Assembly (NCBI GenBank): GCA_028641055.1
Contig: CM054063.1
Location: 47,613,920-47,677,919 of the forward strand
DNA length: 64,000 nucleotides
Direction: 5' to 3'
Source of the DNA: Alopecurus myosuroides
Taxonomy: Eukaryota > Streptophyta > Magnoliopsida > Poales > Poaceae
Shown: in pieces, positions 22,368 to 32,030 of the stretch
Position numbering within the stretch: the stretch's first letter is position 1
Layout: each line of letters starts with the position of its first letter
Notes under the pieces: model-generated
The model's input: the letters and a program-made list of their open reading frames with translations, nothing else
The model's database searches: none
What the model was told of the DNA's origin: nothing
Program-made: the position numbers and the translations under genes

Positions 22368-22776
22368 GCCTGGCGGTCCAGTCGCTGCGCCGCGTGTGTC
22401 ACCGCTGCCGTCCCCGCCATTAATCCGGCAGCCTTTGACTGGGGCGCATGCACTGGCCGGCCGCCACGCCATTACTCCGGCAGCCTTTGACGGCGCGGGC
22501 GCCGAGAAGAAGGTCACGGGCGGTGGATCCTGTTCGTGCGCTTTCTCGTCGCGTCGCTGACAGAGCTGGCCCGCCCGCGCGGCCGCGCAGTTTCGCCCCC
22601 CAGGCCGAACCCAGCGGGTTGGGTTTGGCCTGGGTGCCGCGGCGCGAAATAGCGCCGAAACGGCGCTATTTGGGCCTCTGGGGGCCGAGTGGTGAAGAAA
22701 CGGCGCTATTCGCCGCTTCCGCCGCGAAAAGGCCCCCCTGGGGGGGGCTCTGGGGGGACGGCCGGAGATGCCCTAA

Positions 22777-23064
22777 GGTACGGTGCTTTCTTCATACGGC
22801 TGACGCATGCAAGGTGAGAGAATGCCCGCTCGGCCCCGGGCCGGGCGTGATTGACAATACGACCGCGCCGGCCGGTGGTCGCTTCCGCGCACGCACATCT
22901 GCATAATCGGCGCGTCGCTCCGGGGCCGTGCTCGTGCATCCATCACCGTCGCGGTCATCTCTCTCGACTCTGGCCTGATCTTTGCTGCCTGCGCTGCTCT
23001 GCCGCCGGCGCCACGTTTTGCTCGCGGCGGCAAAGCTGTCCGCTCCGTGGGCCTGTTCCGGTAC
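22777..23064. other. Intergenic segment between element B and the CACTA element
   Basis: 288 bp of GC-rich sequence with no recognised gene or repeat. It is the target into which the CACTA element inserted; the last three bases, ata (23065-23067), are duplicated at 30231-30233. Confidence 0.5.
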
Positions 23065-23109
23065 ATACACTAGTGCAAACAACCCCTCTCGTCCAGGGGG
23101 CCAGGGGGC

Positions 23110-23335
23110 ATCTGTCCCGGCTGCAACCAAATCCGGGACAAATGCCATGCATTGGTCCCGGTTCGTGCGCCCGGTGCAACAGAAACCGCCTGGGGGCATT
23201 GGTCCCGGTTCGTGGGGGGGGGGGGGATATCGGTCCCGGCTCGTGCCACTGACCGAGACCAATGCCTAGCCACATGCCACGTGGCACGCGCATGAGAATT
23301 TGTCCTGGTCCAGGCCACGAACCGGGACCAATGTC
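23110..23335. repeat. CACTA left subterminal repeats
   Basis: At least six copies in both orientations of (g/t)gtcccggtt-type motifs, for example near 23116, 23130, 23154, 23203, 23232 and 23316. Such motifs are binding sites of the element's DNA-binding protein in the En/Spm family. Confidence 0.85.
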
Positions 23336-23346
23336 CCCCTTCCCCC

Positions 23347-23354
23347 TATATATA
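23347..23354 (+). promoter_or_regulatory. TATA box of the CACTA transposase
   Basis: TATATATA follows the subterminal repeats in ccccctatatatactgcccc. It is the natural promoter for the transposase about 290 bp downstream. Confidence 0.65.
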
Positions 23355-23633
23355 CTGCCCCAGCCCCCCACCCTTCCATCTTTTTTTTTGCTTGGAGGTG
23401 TGAGAGAGGTGGGTGTTAGTGTGTTTTATTTTACTATGCACACGAGGTGTTCGACGAAATTCTCGAGCCACATATAAGCTCACTAAAAATGGTATCTTCG
23501 AACGAGGTTAACAAACTTAACTTTTTCATCTGTAACTGATACATAAAAAAGTAGTATTTGTCGATGTACTGTGGTCATCTCTGTATTAATATGTTATTGT
23601 AATGTATTTTTGATAAAATTCATTAATTATACG

Positions 23634-26600
23634 ATGCAGATGGATGCACGACAGCGATGGATGTACGGTGACCGACGCACTTTCGAGTATATGGCAGGCC
23701 TGAATGCATTTCTTGCTGTAGCTCAGGCAAACAAAGATAATGGCTTCATGTGTTGCCCATGTGTTGATTGTCGGAACGTCAGAGAGCACTCTTCCGAAAG
23801 AATCCTTCACGGCCATCTACTTCGGAGAGGTTTCATGCCCAGCTATAATTGCTGGACCAAGCATGGAGAAAGAGGGGTTGTGATGTAAGACGATGAAGAA
23901 GAAGAAGAAGATCCTTTGTTCCCTGAATACGACGATACTGCAATGGAAGAGAATGGAGAAGAAGGAGGTGATCAAGAACATGCATCAGAAGAGCCCGATG
24001 ATGATCTTGGCCGAGTTATTGCTGATGCAAGGGAAGACTGTGAAAATAAATTGGAGAGGTTGAAGCTGGACAGCATGTTACAGGATCACAAAAAATTATT
24101 GTACCCAAATTGCGAAGATGGTAGCACAAAGCTCGGTACCACACTGGACTTGCTGAAATGGAAGGCACAGAACGGTGTGACTGACAAGGCATTTGAGAGT
24201 TTACTTCAACTAATGAAGCCAAAACTTCCAAAGGATAACGAATTGCCTGAGAGTACGTACGAAGCAAAGAAAGCTCTCTGCCCTCTAGGATTAGATGTGC
24301 AGAAGATACATGCATGCATTAATGACTGCATCCTCTTCCGCGGTGAGAAGTACGAGAATTTGGATGAATGTCCGATATGCACTACACTGCGGTATAAGAT
24401 CAGAGCAGATGACCCTGGTGATGTTGACGGCGAGCCCCCCGTAAGAGGGTTCCTGCTAAGGTGATGTGGTATACTCCTATAATACCACGGCTGAAACGTC
24501 TGTTTAGAAACAAAGAGCATGCTAGGTTGTTGCGATGGCACAAAGAAGACCGTAAGAAAGACGGAAAGTTGAGGCACCCCGCCGATGGATCGCAGTGGAG
24601 AAAGATCGAGAGAGACTTCCCAAACTTTGCAGGAGAGGCGAGAAACTTATGGTTTGGTCTAAGTACAGATGGCTTTAATCCTTTTGGGGAGCAGAGCTCC
24701 AGTCATAGCACTTGGCCTGTAACTCTATGTATGTACAACATTCCTCCTTGGTTGTGCATGAAGCGCAAGTTCATTATGATGCCAGTTCTCATCCAAGGCC
24801 CGCGGCAATCTGGCAACGACATTGATGTGTATCTAAGGCCATTAGTGGAAGAACTCTTACAATTATGGGGCAAACCAGGTGTACGTGTGTGGGATGAGAA
24901 CGAACAAAAGCCATTTGACCTACGGGCGTTGCTTTTCGTAACCATCAATGATTGGCCTGCTCTTAGTAACATTTCCGGACATACAAACAAGGGATACAAT
25001 GCATGCAGACACTGTTTAGATAAGACTGACAGTGTTTTTTTTTTGGATAAAAGTAAAAAGGTTGTATACCTGGGGCATCGTAGATTTCTTCCGATCAAGC
25101 ATCCCGTAAGAAAGAAAGGAGGGAAACATTTCATAGGTGAGGCAGATAACCGGAAGAAGCCTGAGCTCCGTAGTGGTAATGATATATTCGATATGGTCAA
25201 GGACCTAGAAGTAATCTTTGGTAAGGCTGCTGGCAGCCAACCAGTTCCGTACGGCCCTGATAAGCGCGCACCCATGTGGAAGAAGAAATCTATATTTTGG
25301 GAGCTACCCTATTGGAAAGTTTTAGAGGTCCGGTCTTCGATCGACGTGATGCACGTGACAAAGAATCTCTGTGTCAATCTGCTATGCTTCATGGGCGTGT
25401 ATGGGAAGTCCAAAGATACGCCAGAAGCACGGGAGGACCAGCAACGTATGAAAGACCCAAGCAACAAGCACACAGATACAGGGCGCCATTACTTAAGCAG
25501 CTACGCTCTTACTAAAGCAGAGAAGGAAATATTCTTTGAAGTCCTTTACAGTATCAAGGTTCCGTCTGGCTTCTCGTCGAATATAAAGTGGATAATAAAC
25601 ATGGCAGAGAAAAAATTCCAAAACCTGAAGTCTCATGACTGCCACGTGATTATGACGCAGTTGCTTCCGATTGCATTGAGGGGGCTTCGACCGGAAAATG
25701 TTCGAGTACCCATTGTGAAGCTATGTGCATTCATGAACGCAATATCTCAGAAGGTAATCGATCCAGAAATTCTGACAAGATTACAGAGGGATGTGGTCCA
25801 GTGTCTTGTTAGTTTTGAGTTGGTGTTCCCACCATCCTTCTTCAACATTATGACTCATCTCCTGGTTCACCTATGTGAAGAGATTCATATTCTTGGTCCG
25901 GTATTTCTACACAATATGTTCCCCTTTGAGAGGTTCATGGGAGTCTTGAAGAAATATGTTCATAACCGTGCTAGGCCAGAAGGAAGCATCTCGAAGGGCT
26001 ATGGAACAGAGGAGGTCATTGGGTTCTGTGTTGACTTTATTCCTGACCTTAAGACAATTGGTGTTCCTGAATCGCGGCATGAGGGGAGACTGAGGGGAAA
26101 AGGAACGCTGGGAAAGAAAACAATGATACCTAGGGACGGGCATTCTTTCACCAAAGCACACTACACAGTTCTACAAAATTCTATGTTCATGGCTACGTAT
26201 CTCGAGGAACACAAGAATATTGTACGGTCTGCAAACCCGGGGAAGGATGACTCATGGATTAAACGAAAAGACATGGAGACTTTCGGAAGTTGGTTGCAAA
26301 CACATCTTATAAATGACACCAATGTTGAAGATCAGCTGTACATGTTGGCATGGTCACCATCTTCGACTATTGGGAGTTTTCAAGGGTACGAGATAAATGG
26401 GAATACATTTTACACGATCTCCCAAGATAAGAAGAGCACCAACCAAAACAGTGGTGTCCGCTTTGATACAACAAACGAGAATGGAAAAAATGAAACATAC
26501 TATGGTTACATAGAGGAGATATGGGAACTTGACTATGGACCTTCTTTTAAGGTCCCTTTGTTCAAGTGCAAGTGGCTCAACCTAAATGGAGAAGGGGTAA

Positions 26601-26943
26601 AGGTAGACCCGCTTTATGGAATGACAACAGTGGATCTCAACAATATTGGTTACAATGACGAACCATTCGTCCTAGCCAATGATGTGGCTCAGGTCTTCTA
26701 TGTGAAGGACATGTCTTCCAGACCGAAAAAAGAAAAAATAAGGAAACAAATTCATCATACGATGAGCCGAAGCGTCACATAGTTCTCTCAGGTAAAAGAA
26801 ACATCGTGGGAATCGAGGACACGGCAGACATGTCAGAAGATTATAATAAGTTTGTTGAAATTCCACCCTTCACAGTGAAAACTGACCCCACCATCCCGTT
26901 AAATAATGAAGATGCTCCATGGTTACGGCCGAAGCGATCATAA
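23634..26943 (+). pseudogene. CACTA transposase (TNPD type), broken by one stop and two frameshifts
   Basis: Domains appear in the usual order. First comes a transposase-associated domain (RQRWMYGDRRTFEYMAGLNA, with CCPCVDCRN, 23634-23888). Then an acidic linker and the pre-transposase part (23916-24440) lead to the Transposase_21 core (from about 24466: MWYTPIIPRLKRLFRNKEHA, later YNACRHCLDKT and IDVMHVTKNLCVNLL). A DUF4218-like region (PFERFMGVLKKYVHNRARPE) and a DUF4216-like C-terminus (ELDYGPSFKVPLFKCKW) close it. Lesions: TAA at 23886-23888 with the same frame open on both sides; a frameshift near 24435; another near 26755, after which the frame reads EPKRHIVLSGKRNIVG to a TAA at about 26943. 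The start may follow an intron ending just before ATGGATGCACGAC. Confidence 0.93.
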
Positions 26944-27216
26944 GCAAGGGACACGAAGAAAATTCAGAAGACTAGATAGGGATGTTGTTGGTGATGTGTA
27001 ATAATAAACGTGTAATACATGATCATAGTTCTTATAACGTAGTATGAACGAGATTTTGTTAACCAAAATGATATTTATACATATTTTGTGATTATGAATG
27101 GAGTAGGTGCAAGTTTGACCAATAATTTGTATTGATCGGTCAAAAGCTGGCAAGCATTGAGTGCTTGACAACTATGACCATCCTGACTTCATTATTATTC
27201 CAACCAGCGGCACACC

Positions 27217-27716
27217 CACCCGAGTATGAGATAACTGTAGGCAGATATTGCAGGCACACTTCGAAGTGATAGTACGGATACCATCCTGACAGATATCCTT
27301 AAAACAAAAATAGATCTTTGGTACTACCTTGGAGTTCAAATGACGCAAAGAGTTGCACCTCTGCGGTTACTTTGGCAAGCTGCTAATGTATACACTCCTG
27401 CACTGTTTGAGATTTTCAGATTAGAATTTGAACTGATCTTGGATTACGTGGTCTATAACTGTGGCGAAATTGGACCCATATCCGAGTATGAGATAACTGA
27501 AAAAACAGGCGTCGGGGTCATTTTGTTAGATTCGACTCATCAGAATACATTTGTAGCTGCAAGAAGTTTGAAAATGTAGGTCTTCCGTGTTGCCAGGTAC
27601 TGAAGGTTCTTGAGATCAGAAATATCAAAGAAATTCCACCACACTATGTTTTGAAAAGATGGCGAAAGAATGCTCAGAGTAAACCTTCGAAGGAAAACTA
27701 TGGTTTTCTGTTGTAG
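27217..27716 (+). pseudogene. Captured FAR1/FHY3-type fragment with SWIM zinc finger
   Basis: From 27340 the frame gives RLLWQAANVYTPALFEIFRL and GEIGPISEYEIT. After a frameshift near 27545 the second frame reads ICSCKKFENVGLPCCQVLKV and IKEIPPHYVLKRWRKNAQ to TAG (27714-27716). This Cys-x-Cys...Cys-Cys segment (the usual His replaced by Cys) followed by IPxxYxLKRW is the SWIM finger region of FAR1-related proteins, which derive from Mutator transposases. A short separate piece at 27217-27260 repeats gagtatgagataactg, so the capture may be duplicated or rearranged. The fragment lacks the N-terminal DNA-binding and core parts. Its position between transposase and right end marks it as cargo of the CACTA element. 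Confidence 0.8.
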
Positions 27717-28089
27717 ACGAAGATCTCAAATTCACTGTGTCAATAAGGTACAACTCGCTTTGTCGAACTTTATATAAATCACCCGGGATGCCTTGTATGC
27801 TCTGGACTCACTCGGAAGATCACGAGAGAAAACAAAAATTGTAAGATATTTATATTCAAATTATATGCAAATGGTAAAATAATTAATAGTTTCAATAGTT
27901 AGAATAATTATTTAGTTAAACGAAAAATGGATTTGAATTAGTTATGCAAATTCTAGCACTTTTAATGTTGAAATTTTTGTCAAATTCGAAAGTATATAGA
28001 AGTTGTTAATGTGCAAACTTAAACAATTTTCAAATTTTGGGCGCTAAAATTTTTTGGGCGCGTAGGGTGCCACCAAAATTCGAAATAAG

Positions 28090-28166
28090 TTTTGGTCCCG
28101 GCCCGTGGCACCAACCGGGACCAAAGGGGCTCTAGTCCCGGTTGGTGGCACAGGCCGGGACTAGAG
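28090..28166. repeat. Internal block of CACTA subterminal repeats, followed by a TATA-like box
   Basis: Four motifs (ggtcccggcc, accgggacc, gtcccggttgg, gccgggact) lie 2 kb from the right tip, while another block of the same repeats sits at 30030-30215. Gene C and its flanks separate the two blocks. TATAAATA follows at 28176-28183 on the plus strand. Confidence 0.75.
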
Positions 28167-28482
28167 GCCCAGCTGTATAAATATCTCGGCCCTCTCTCCA
28201 GGCCGAGCGACCACCCAGGACAGCGGACATGCCTTGGCGAAGCCCTGCCGGCGGCGGGAACGAGTAGGAAGATCCCGCCGGCGGAACAAGCTCGGCCTGG
28301 TTCCGCCGGCGGGGTTGGACTAGGGACGCGTTGTTTCGACACAAATATATATTAAAAAGGCACGGGGGCCGTGCTTACATAGGGGGGCGGCGCGGCCACA
28401 GGCGGCCGGCCGTGCTTACATCCAGGGGGCGGCGGCGCGGCCACAGGCGGCCGGCCGTTTCTTGGGGGGGGGGGTGGGTAGC

Positions 28483-29477
28483 TTAGTCTAGGGGAGCGCA
28501 CCGGCGCCAGCCTACTCCTCCTCGTCGGAGGAGATGCAGTGGTAGGGGGTGCCTGCCACAGGTGGGCAGGCAGCTGGTCATCCCGTACGGCGGCGGCGGT
28601 GGCGGCAGCTCCTCCGGCGACCATACGCCGCCGGTCCAGGCCCAGGTCATCCCGTACTCCAGGCCGGGGGGCAGCGGCTGTGGCGGCGGCTGGTCCTCGG
28701 ACGCCTCCAGCTCGGCGTTCATTTTCTGCCACCAAGGGGCAGGCGCCGAAGGGGGCGGCATGGCCTCGCCGTCGGCGGCAGAAGCGGCCAGGACCTGGTG
28801 CCACCGCTTGACCTCGTCCTCGACGAGGGAGCGGCGGGAGGCCTCGTAGGCTTCCTCCAAGCCGGCCTGGAGCTCGGGGTCCTCGTCCTCGGGGATGTTG
28901 TCGGCGATGTCCTCCAGGAGCCAAAGCTCCGGCTCCCTGCCCGGCGGTGGCGCGGGGTAGTCGGCGGTGCTCACCTCCTGGGCTGTGGGGATGTAGGAGC
29001 GACGGCGCTGGTCGTGCTCCTGCTGGAACCAGGTGGCCCAGTAGGGGGAGCTCCGCGCGTACGCTCGGTCCCTGAGGAGGTGGGCCGGCAGGAGCGCGCG
29101 CCGGCGGTCGATCTCCTCGCGCAAGGCCTCGCCGCTGGACGGGGCTGGCGGCACGGGGATGCGCTGCGGGTTCAGATGCCAGCCGTCCGGGAGGTGGACG
29201 TCCGGCCAGAACACCGGCGTGGCGCGGTCCCAGTGCCACTCGGCCTCCTCCTTCCGCACGTACCGGCGGAAGCGCTTGCCCTTGGGCGCGGCGCGGGCGG
29301 CGCGCGTGATGCCGGAGGTGGAGCGGGGACGCGCGGCTGCCCGCCAATGCGGACACCTCTCGGGCCGAAGCCGAAGGCCTCCGCTGGCGCGCGGGGGACG
29401 CCGGCGCCTCTCTGGCCGGCGCCGCTCGAGGACCCGGCCTCGTGCTCGTTCCTGGGGCGCTTGAACCAGCGCGACAC
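28483..29477 (-). pseudogene. Gene C: WPDVHLPDGWHLN-family protein inside the CACTA element
   Basis: This is the homologue of gene A. The N-terminal frame reads SRWFKRPRNEHEAGSS, matching RNWLNWGRGKNDHEAGGS in gene A. The codon where a start is expected is GTG (29475-29477), so the start may be lost. After a frameshift around 29200-29260 the frame gives WHWDRATPVFWPDVHLPDGW, RIPVPPAP and WATWFQQEHDQRRRSY. An acidic and helical part (NIPEDEDPELQAGLEEAYEA) and a Pro-rich tail run to TAA (28483-28485). At WPDVHLPDGWHLN genes A and C differ in five third-codon positions, all synonymous. A TATA-like TTTTTAAAG (about 29543-29551) lies about 70 bp upstream, and CCTTTGACC motifs occur at 29707-29714, 29808-29815 and 29862-29869. 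Function unknown. Confidence 0.6.
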
Positions 29478-30029
29478 GGCGGCTAGGGTTGCGTGGGCTG
29501 GGACGCGGCCGGGGTGAATGGGATGTGCGGGCGGCGGGGGCCCTTTAAAAAGGACCCGGGGGGCTGGCATGCCAACCGGCGGCCGGAACGTGGCGGCGGT
29601 TGCAGGTGGCCATGAATGCGGGGGGGGGGGGAGCCGAGGCGTGCCGTTCGTGGCCACGCGCGCGTGGGGAAGTGGAGGCGCGGGAAGACGAGGCGGCCAG
29701 TGGGCCCTTTGACCGCGTGTCCCTGCGGTCTTAATTTAAGGGACCGGGCGAGTCAGCCACTAGGCCGCTGGCCAGTGGCCCCTTTGATCCCGCGTGGCCG
29801 GTGGCCCCTTTGACCGAATGTAGCCAGTGGGCTTATAATAAAAGACGCGGGCCAGTCGGCCCTTTGACCAAAATGTGGCCAGTGGGTTTAATTAAATACG
29901 TGGGCCAGTGAACGCGGTTGGGGAAGGGGAGGCCGGTTGGGGATTGCGGGACAACAGCGAAAAAACTGAAACAAAAAGAACCCTGCCGCAGCAGGCAAAG
30001 TGAGCCGAATATTTGTTTTTTCAGAAAAG

Positions 30030-30215
30030 GTATCTATCCCGGTTCCTAAAACGAACCAGGACGAACTCCCTGGCCATGTTCGCCACGTGTTCCATCCCCT
30101 ACCATCTCGGGTCCTGGCACAACCGGGACCAATGGGGGAGGGCCATTTGTCCCGGCCGGACCATCCCGGTTGCACAACCGGGACAAATGGGCCGTACCAA
30201 CCGGGACTAATACAC
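30030..30215. repeat. CACTA right subterminal repeats
   Basis: At least five motifs (tcccggttcc, aaccgggacc, gtcccggccg, aaccgggaca, aaccgggact) in both orientations, ending 15 bp before the right tip. Confidence 0.85.
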
Positions 30216-30455
30216 CTGTTTCCACTAGTGATAATACATCTTGTGATGTGCGAGCCAACAAGTTTAAGAGTTTCTTACACCACGCACGAGGCTATGCTTA
30301 TATAACCAACACGACCTCAAGATGATTAAGCTCGATGCAAGCAGTGACCAACTTACCATGTACAACTAGTACTAGATTATCTACTCTTACATATGGATGG
30401 ACAGCTAGCTAGAATACGTGTCCAGGTTCCAGGTGGCGCTCGAACATCTCTAGGG

Positions 30456-32030
30456 ATGACTGAGAGCTCGGGGGGCGACTCGAGGGGGGACCGTGGGGTT
30501 CTCCCCGCCGGCGGTCGCTTCTGGGCTCTCCTCTCGGAGGATGAAGACGAAGACGGCGATTCTCCCTCCTCCCTGGCGACGGCGGCATCGGAGTCGCCAC
30601 GATCTACGTACTACAAGACACCTTCTCCCTCGTCTTCGCGAGATTTGGTCGAAGGTAGGCACGGTAAGCGTTTGGAGAGGAGGGGACAACAACGGATGGC
30701 GGCGATCGCCTTGGCGGTCACGCCGCAGTCCGAGGAGCCGACCGCGGATCCTCGTGTGGTGACCATGGCGAAGGGGAGTATGTTGGGAAACCGAGGGCAT
30801 CGGCTCAAGATCCCTCCTATTCCCCCTAGCTTCTTTACTCAAAGCCCAGATGATGATCTTCCGTGGTTCGCAGTAGGGAAGAAGGGGCGAGTTATTGTCC
30901 TCCTCGGCGAACCGTCACCGGAGAAGACGATGATCGCCGCCCGCGGTGGATCTCCATTTTCAAAATTCGATCCGGTGATCGCGGTGGGCCACACGGGCCC
31001 CATGCACCGACTTTGTTTGGGCCGCTCTAGGACTCCCGATCGGAAACGAAGCCACACGGGCTTGGACCGTATCGAGTGGTCCTTTCACCCTAGGCTTCGA
31101 TCGCTAGGGTACGGGAACAGAGGCGCAGCGCCCATCGTATCCTCGATGGCGAACCAAGGCGGAGGGAGGGGTTACTACGGCGACGGCCGCGGTGCTGCGC
31201 GTGGCAATGGTCCTCCTCCGTTCCGTGGAGGTCCGCCGGCGAGGGGAGGCTATGGACCTAACTTCCGCGGTGGACTTAACGGGAGGGGCAATCAAGGCCA
31301 AGGGGATTTCGGTCCCGGGAACGGTGCGCCGTTCGGCGGATTCAATGCAGGTGCTGGCTTCAATGGTGCTCAGTACGGCAACGGCGGTGGGGGAGGTGAT
31401 CGACACCGATACCCCTACCGTAATGCGGCGGGAGGTGGTATGCAGCGGGGGAATTATCGTGGAAGAGGACGTCGTCGCGGGCCGGTGGTGCCGAGGGCGA
31501 CCACGGCGGCGATCCCTACCAACGGGGGTTTCACCGAAGTGTCGATGGAGGCCGTCGTTCGGCGTGTCACGGAGGCCCTATGCGCGCAAGGAGTGACTAC
31601 GGTGAATCGACCACCGGTCGCCACAGCTGCGACGGCTGCAGCGGCACTTCCTGCCGTGGCCGCACCGCGCGCGCTGGCCGCGCCTGCCGCGGCGCCAATT
31701 ACGCCTGCAGTGGTGCAGCCGGCAGAGCTAATCTCTGCCGCGGCTGCCGGCACTTCTTCCGCTGCCGCGGTACGCAAGGTGCCTCTGCCGGTTACGGGCA
31801 GGGATCACGCGTTGCGGGCTGCTGCCGCGTCTGCACCTGGTGGTATTTTGATGCAGCCCAAGGGGCCCTCGGAGATTGCTAATGTTGGCTCCTCGACGGA
31901 GGAGGTCGATGATCCGAACGCGAAGAAGGCAAAAAAGAATGATAAAGCAAAATGCTTCCTCTGTGGTGTGCAAGGTCATGTGAGTGCGGCGTGCACTCAA
32001 GTGGTCTGTGAGTTGCTAAACAACAGTTGA
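30456..32030 (+). CDS. LINE ORF1, N-terminal part: RGG-rich region and CCHC zinc knuckle
   Basis: The frame is open from before 30393; the likely start is the ATG at 30456 (MTESSGGDSRGDRG). An acidic patch (LLSEDEDEDGD) is followed by basic and Pro-rich segments. A Gly/Arg-rich RGG region (about 31146-31500, for example GGGRGYYGDGRGAARGNG) comes next, then an Ala-rich linker and a zinc knuckle CFLCGVQGHVSAAC (C-x2-C-x4-H-x4-C, about 31952-31994). LINE ORF1 proteins bind the element RNA. The frame stops at TGA 32028-32030, while the next frame overlaps it and carries on the ORF1 homology, so a frameshift is likely there. Confidence 0.8.
   Translation: MTESSGGDSRGDRGVLPAGGRFWALLSEDEDEDGDSPSSLATAASESPRSTYYKTPSPSSSRDLVEGRHGKRLERRGQQRMAAIALAVTPQSEEPTADPRVVTMAKGSMLGNRGHRLKIPPIPPSFFTQSPDDDLPWFAVGKKGRVIVLLGEPSPEKTMIAARGGSPFSKFDPVIAVGHTGPMHRLCLGRSRTPDRKRSHTGLDRIEWSFHPRLRSLGYGNRGAAPIVSSMANQGGGRGYYGDGRGAARGNGPPPFRGGPPARGGYGPNFRGGLNGRGNQGQGDFGPGNGAPFGGFNAGAGFNGAQYGNGGGGGDRHRYPYRNAAGGGMQRGNYRGRGRRRGPVVPRATTAAIPTNGGFTEVSMEAVVRRVTEALCAQGVTTVNRPPVATAATAAAALPAVAAPRALAAPAAAPITPAVVQPAELISAAAAGTSSAAAVRKVPLPVTGRDHALRAAAASAPGGILMQPKGPSEIANVGSSTEEVDDPNAKKAKKNDKAKCFLCGVQGHVSAACTQVVCELLNNS

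Larger units (their letters stand above)
21401..22773 (-). mobile_element. PIF/Harbinger-like element B, gene-carrying, non-autonomous
   Basis: The tips gggcatctcc and ggagatgccc are inverted repeats. They are flanked by taa on both sides (21398-21400 and 22774-22776), the target duplication expected of PIF/Harbinger. The 1373-bp body is GC-rich and lacks a transposase. It carries a minus-strand gene (gene B) with TATA box, start, stop and poly(A) signal. Overall layout and orientation match the element at 5033-6864. Confidence 0.9.
23068..30230 (+). mobile_element. CACTA (En/Spm) DNA transposon, 7.16 kb, complete ends
   Basis: The left tip is cactagtgcaaaca and the right tip is its inverse, tgtttccactagtg, with one mismatch in 14. 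Both sides carry the 3-bp target duplication ata (23065-23067 and 30231-30233). Subterminal repeats of GGTCCCGGTT type fill both ends (23110-23335, 28090-28166 and 30030-30215). The element contains a decayed TNPD-type transposase (23634-26943), a captured FAR1-type fragment (27217-27716) and, inside its right subterminal region, the minus-strand gene C. The transposase lesions make the copy non-autonomous, but the intact ends could still be recognised in trans. Confidence 0.97.

Noticed and set aside
21398..22776. Gene B as a third clear member of the WPDVHLPDGWHLN family
   Set aside because: The architecture and promoter are similar, but the diagnostic block is not visible in any frame I read, so I kept it as a suggestion only.
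27217..27716. Functional FAR1 host gene
   Set aside because: It is a short frameshifted fragment within CACTA borders, without the N-terminal domains.
28549..29517. 322-codon plus-strand open frame opposite gene C
   Set aside because: It has no motif and is a GC-rich shadow of the minus-strand gene.
30365..30373. Certain LINE target duplication actagtact
   Set aside because: The right copy is five bases away from the poly(A) tail and a second 9-bp match (ctagaatac) exists nearby, so it was kept only as a candidate.
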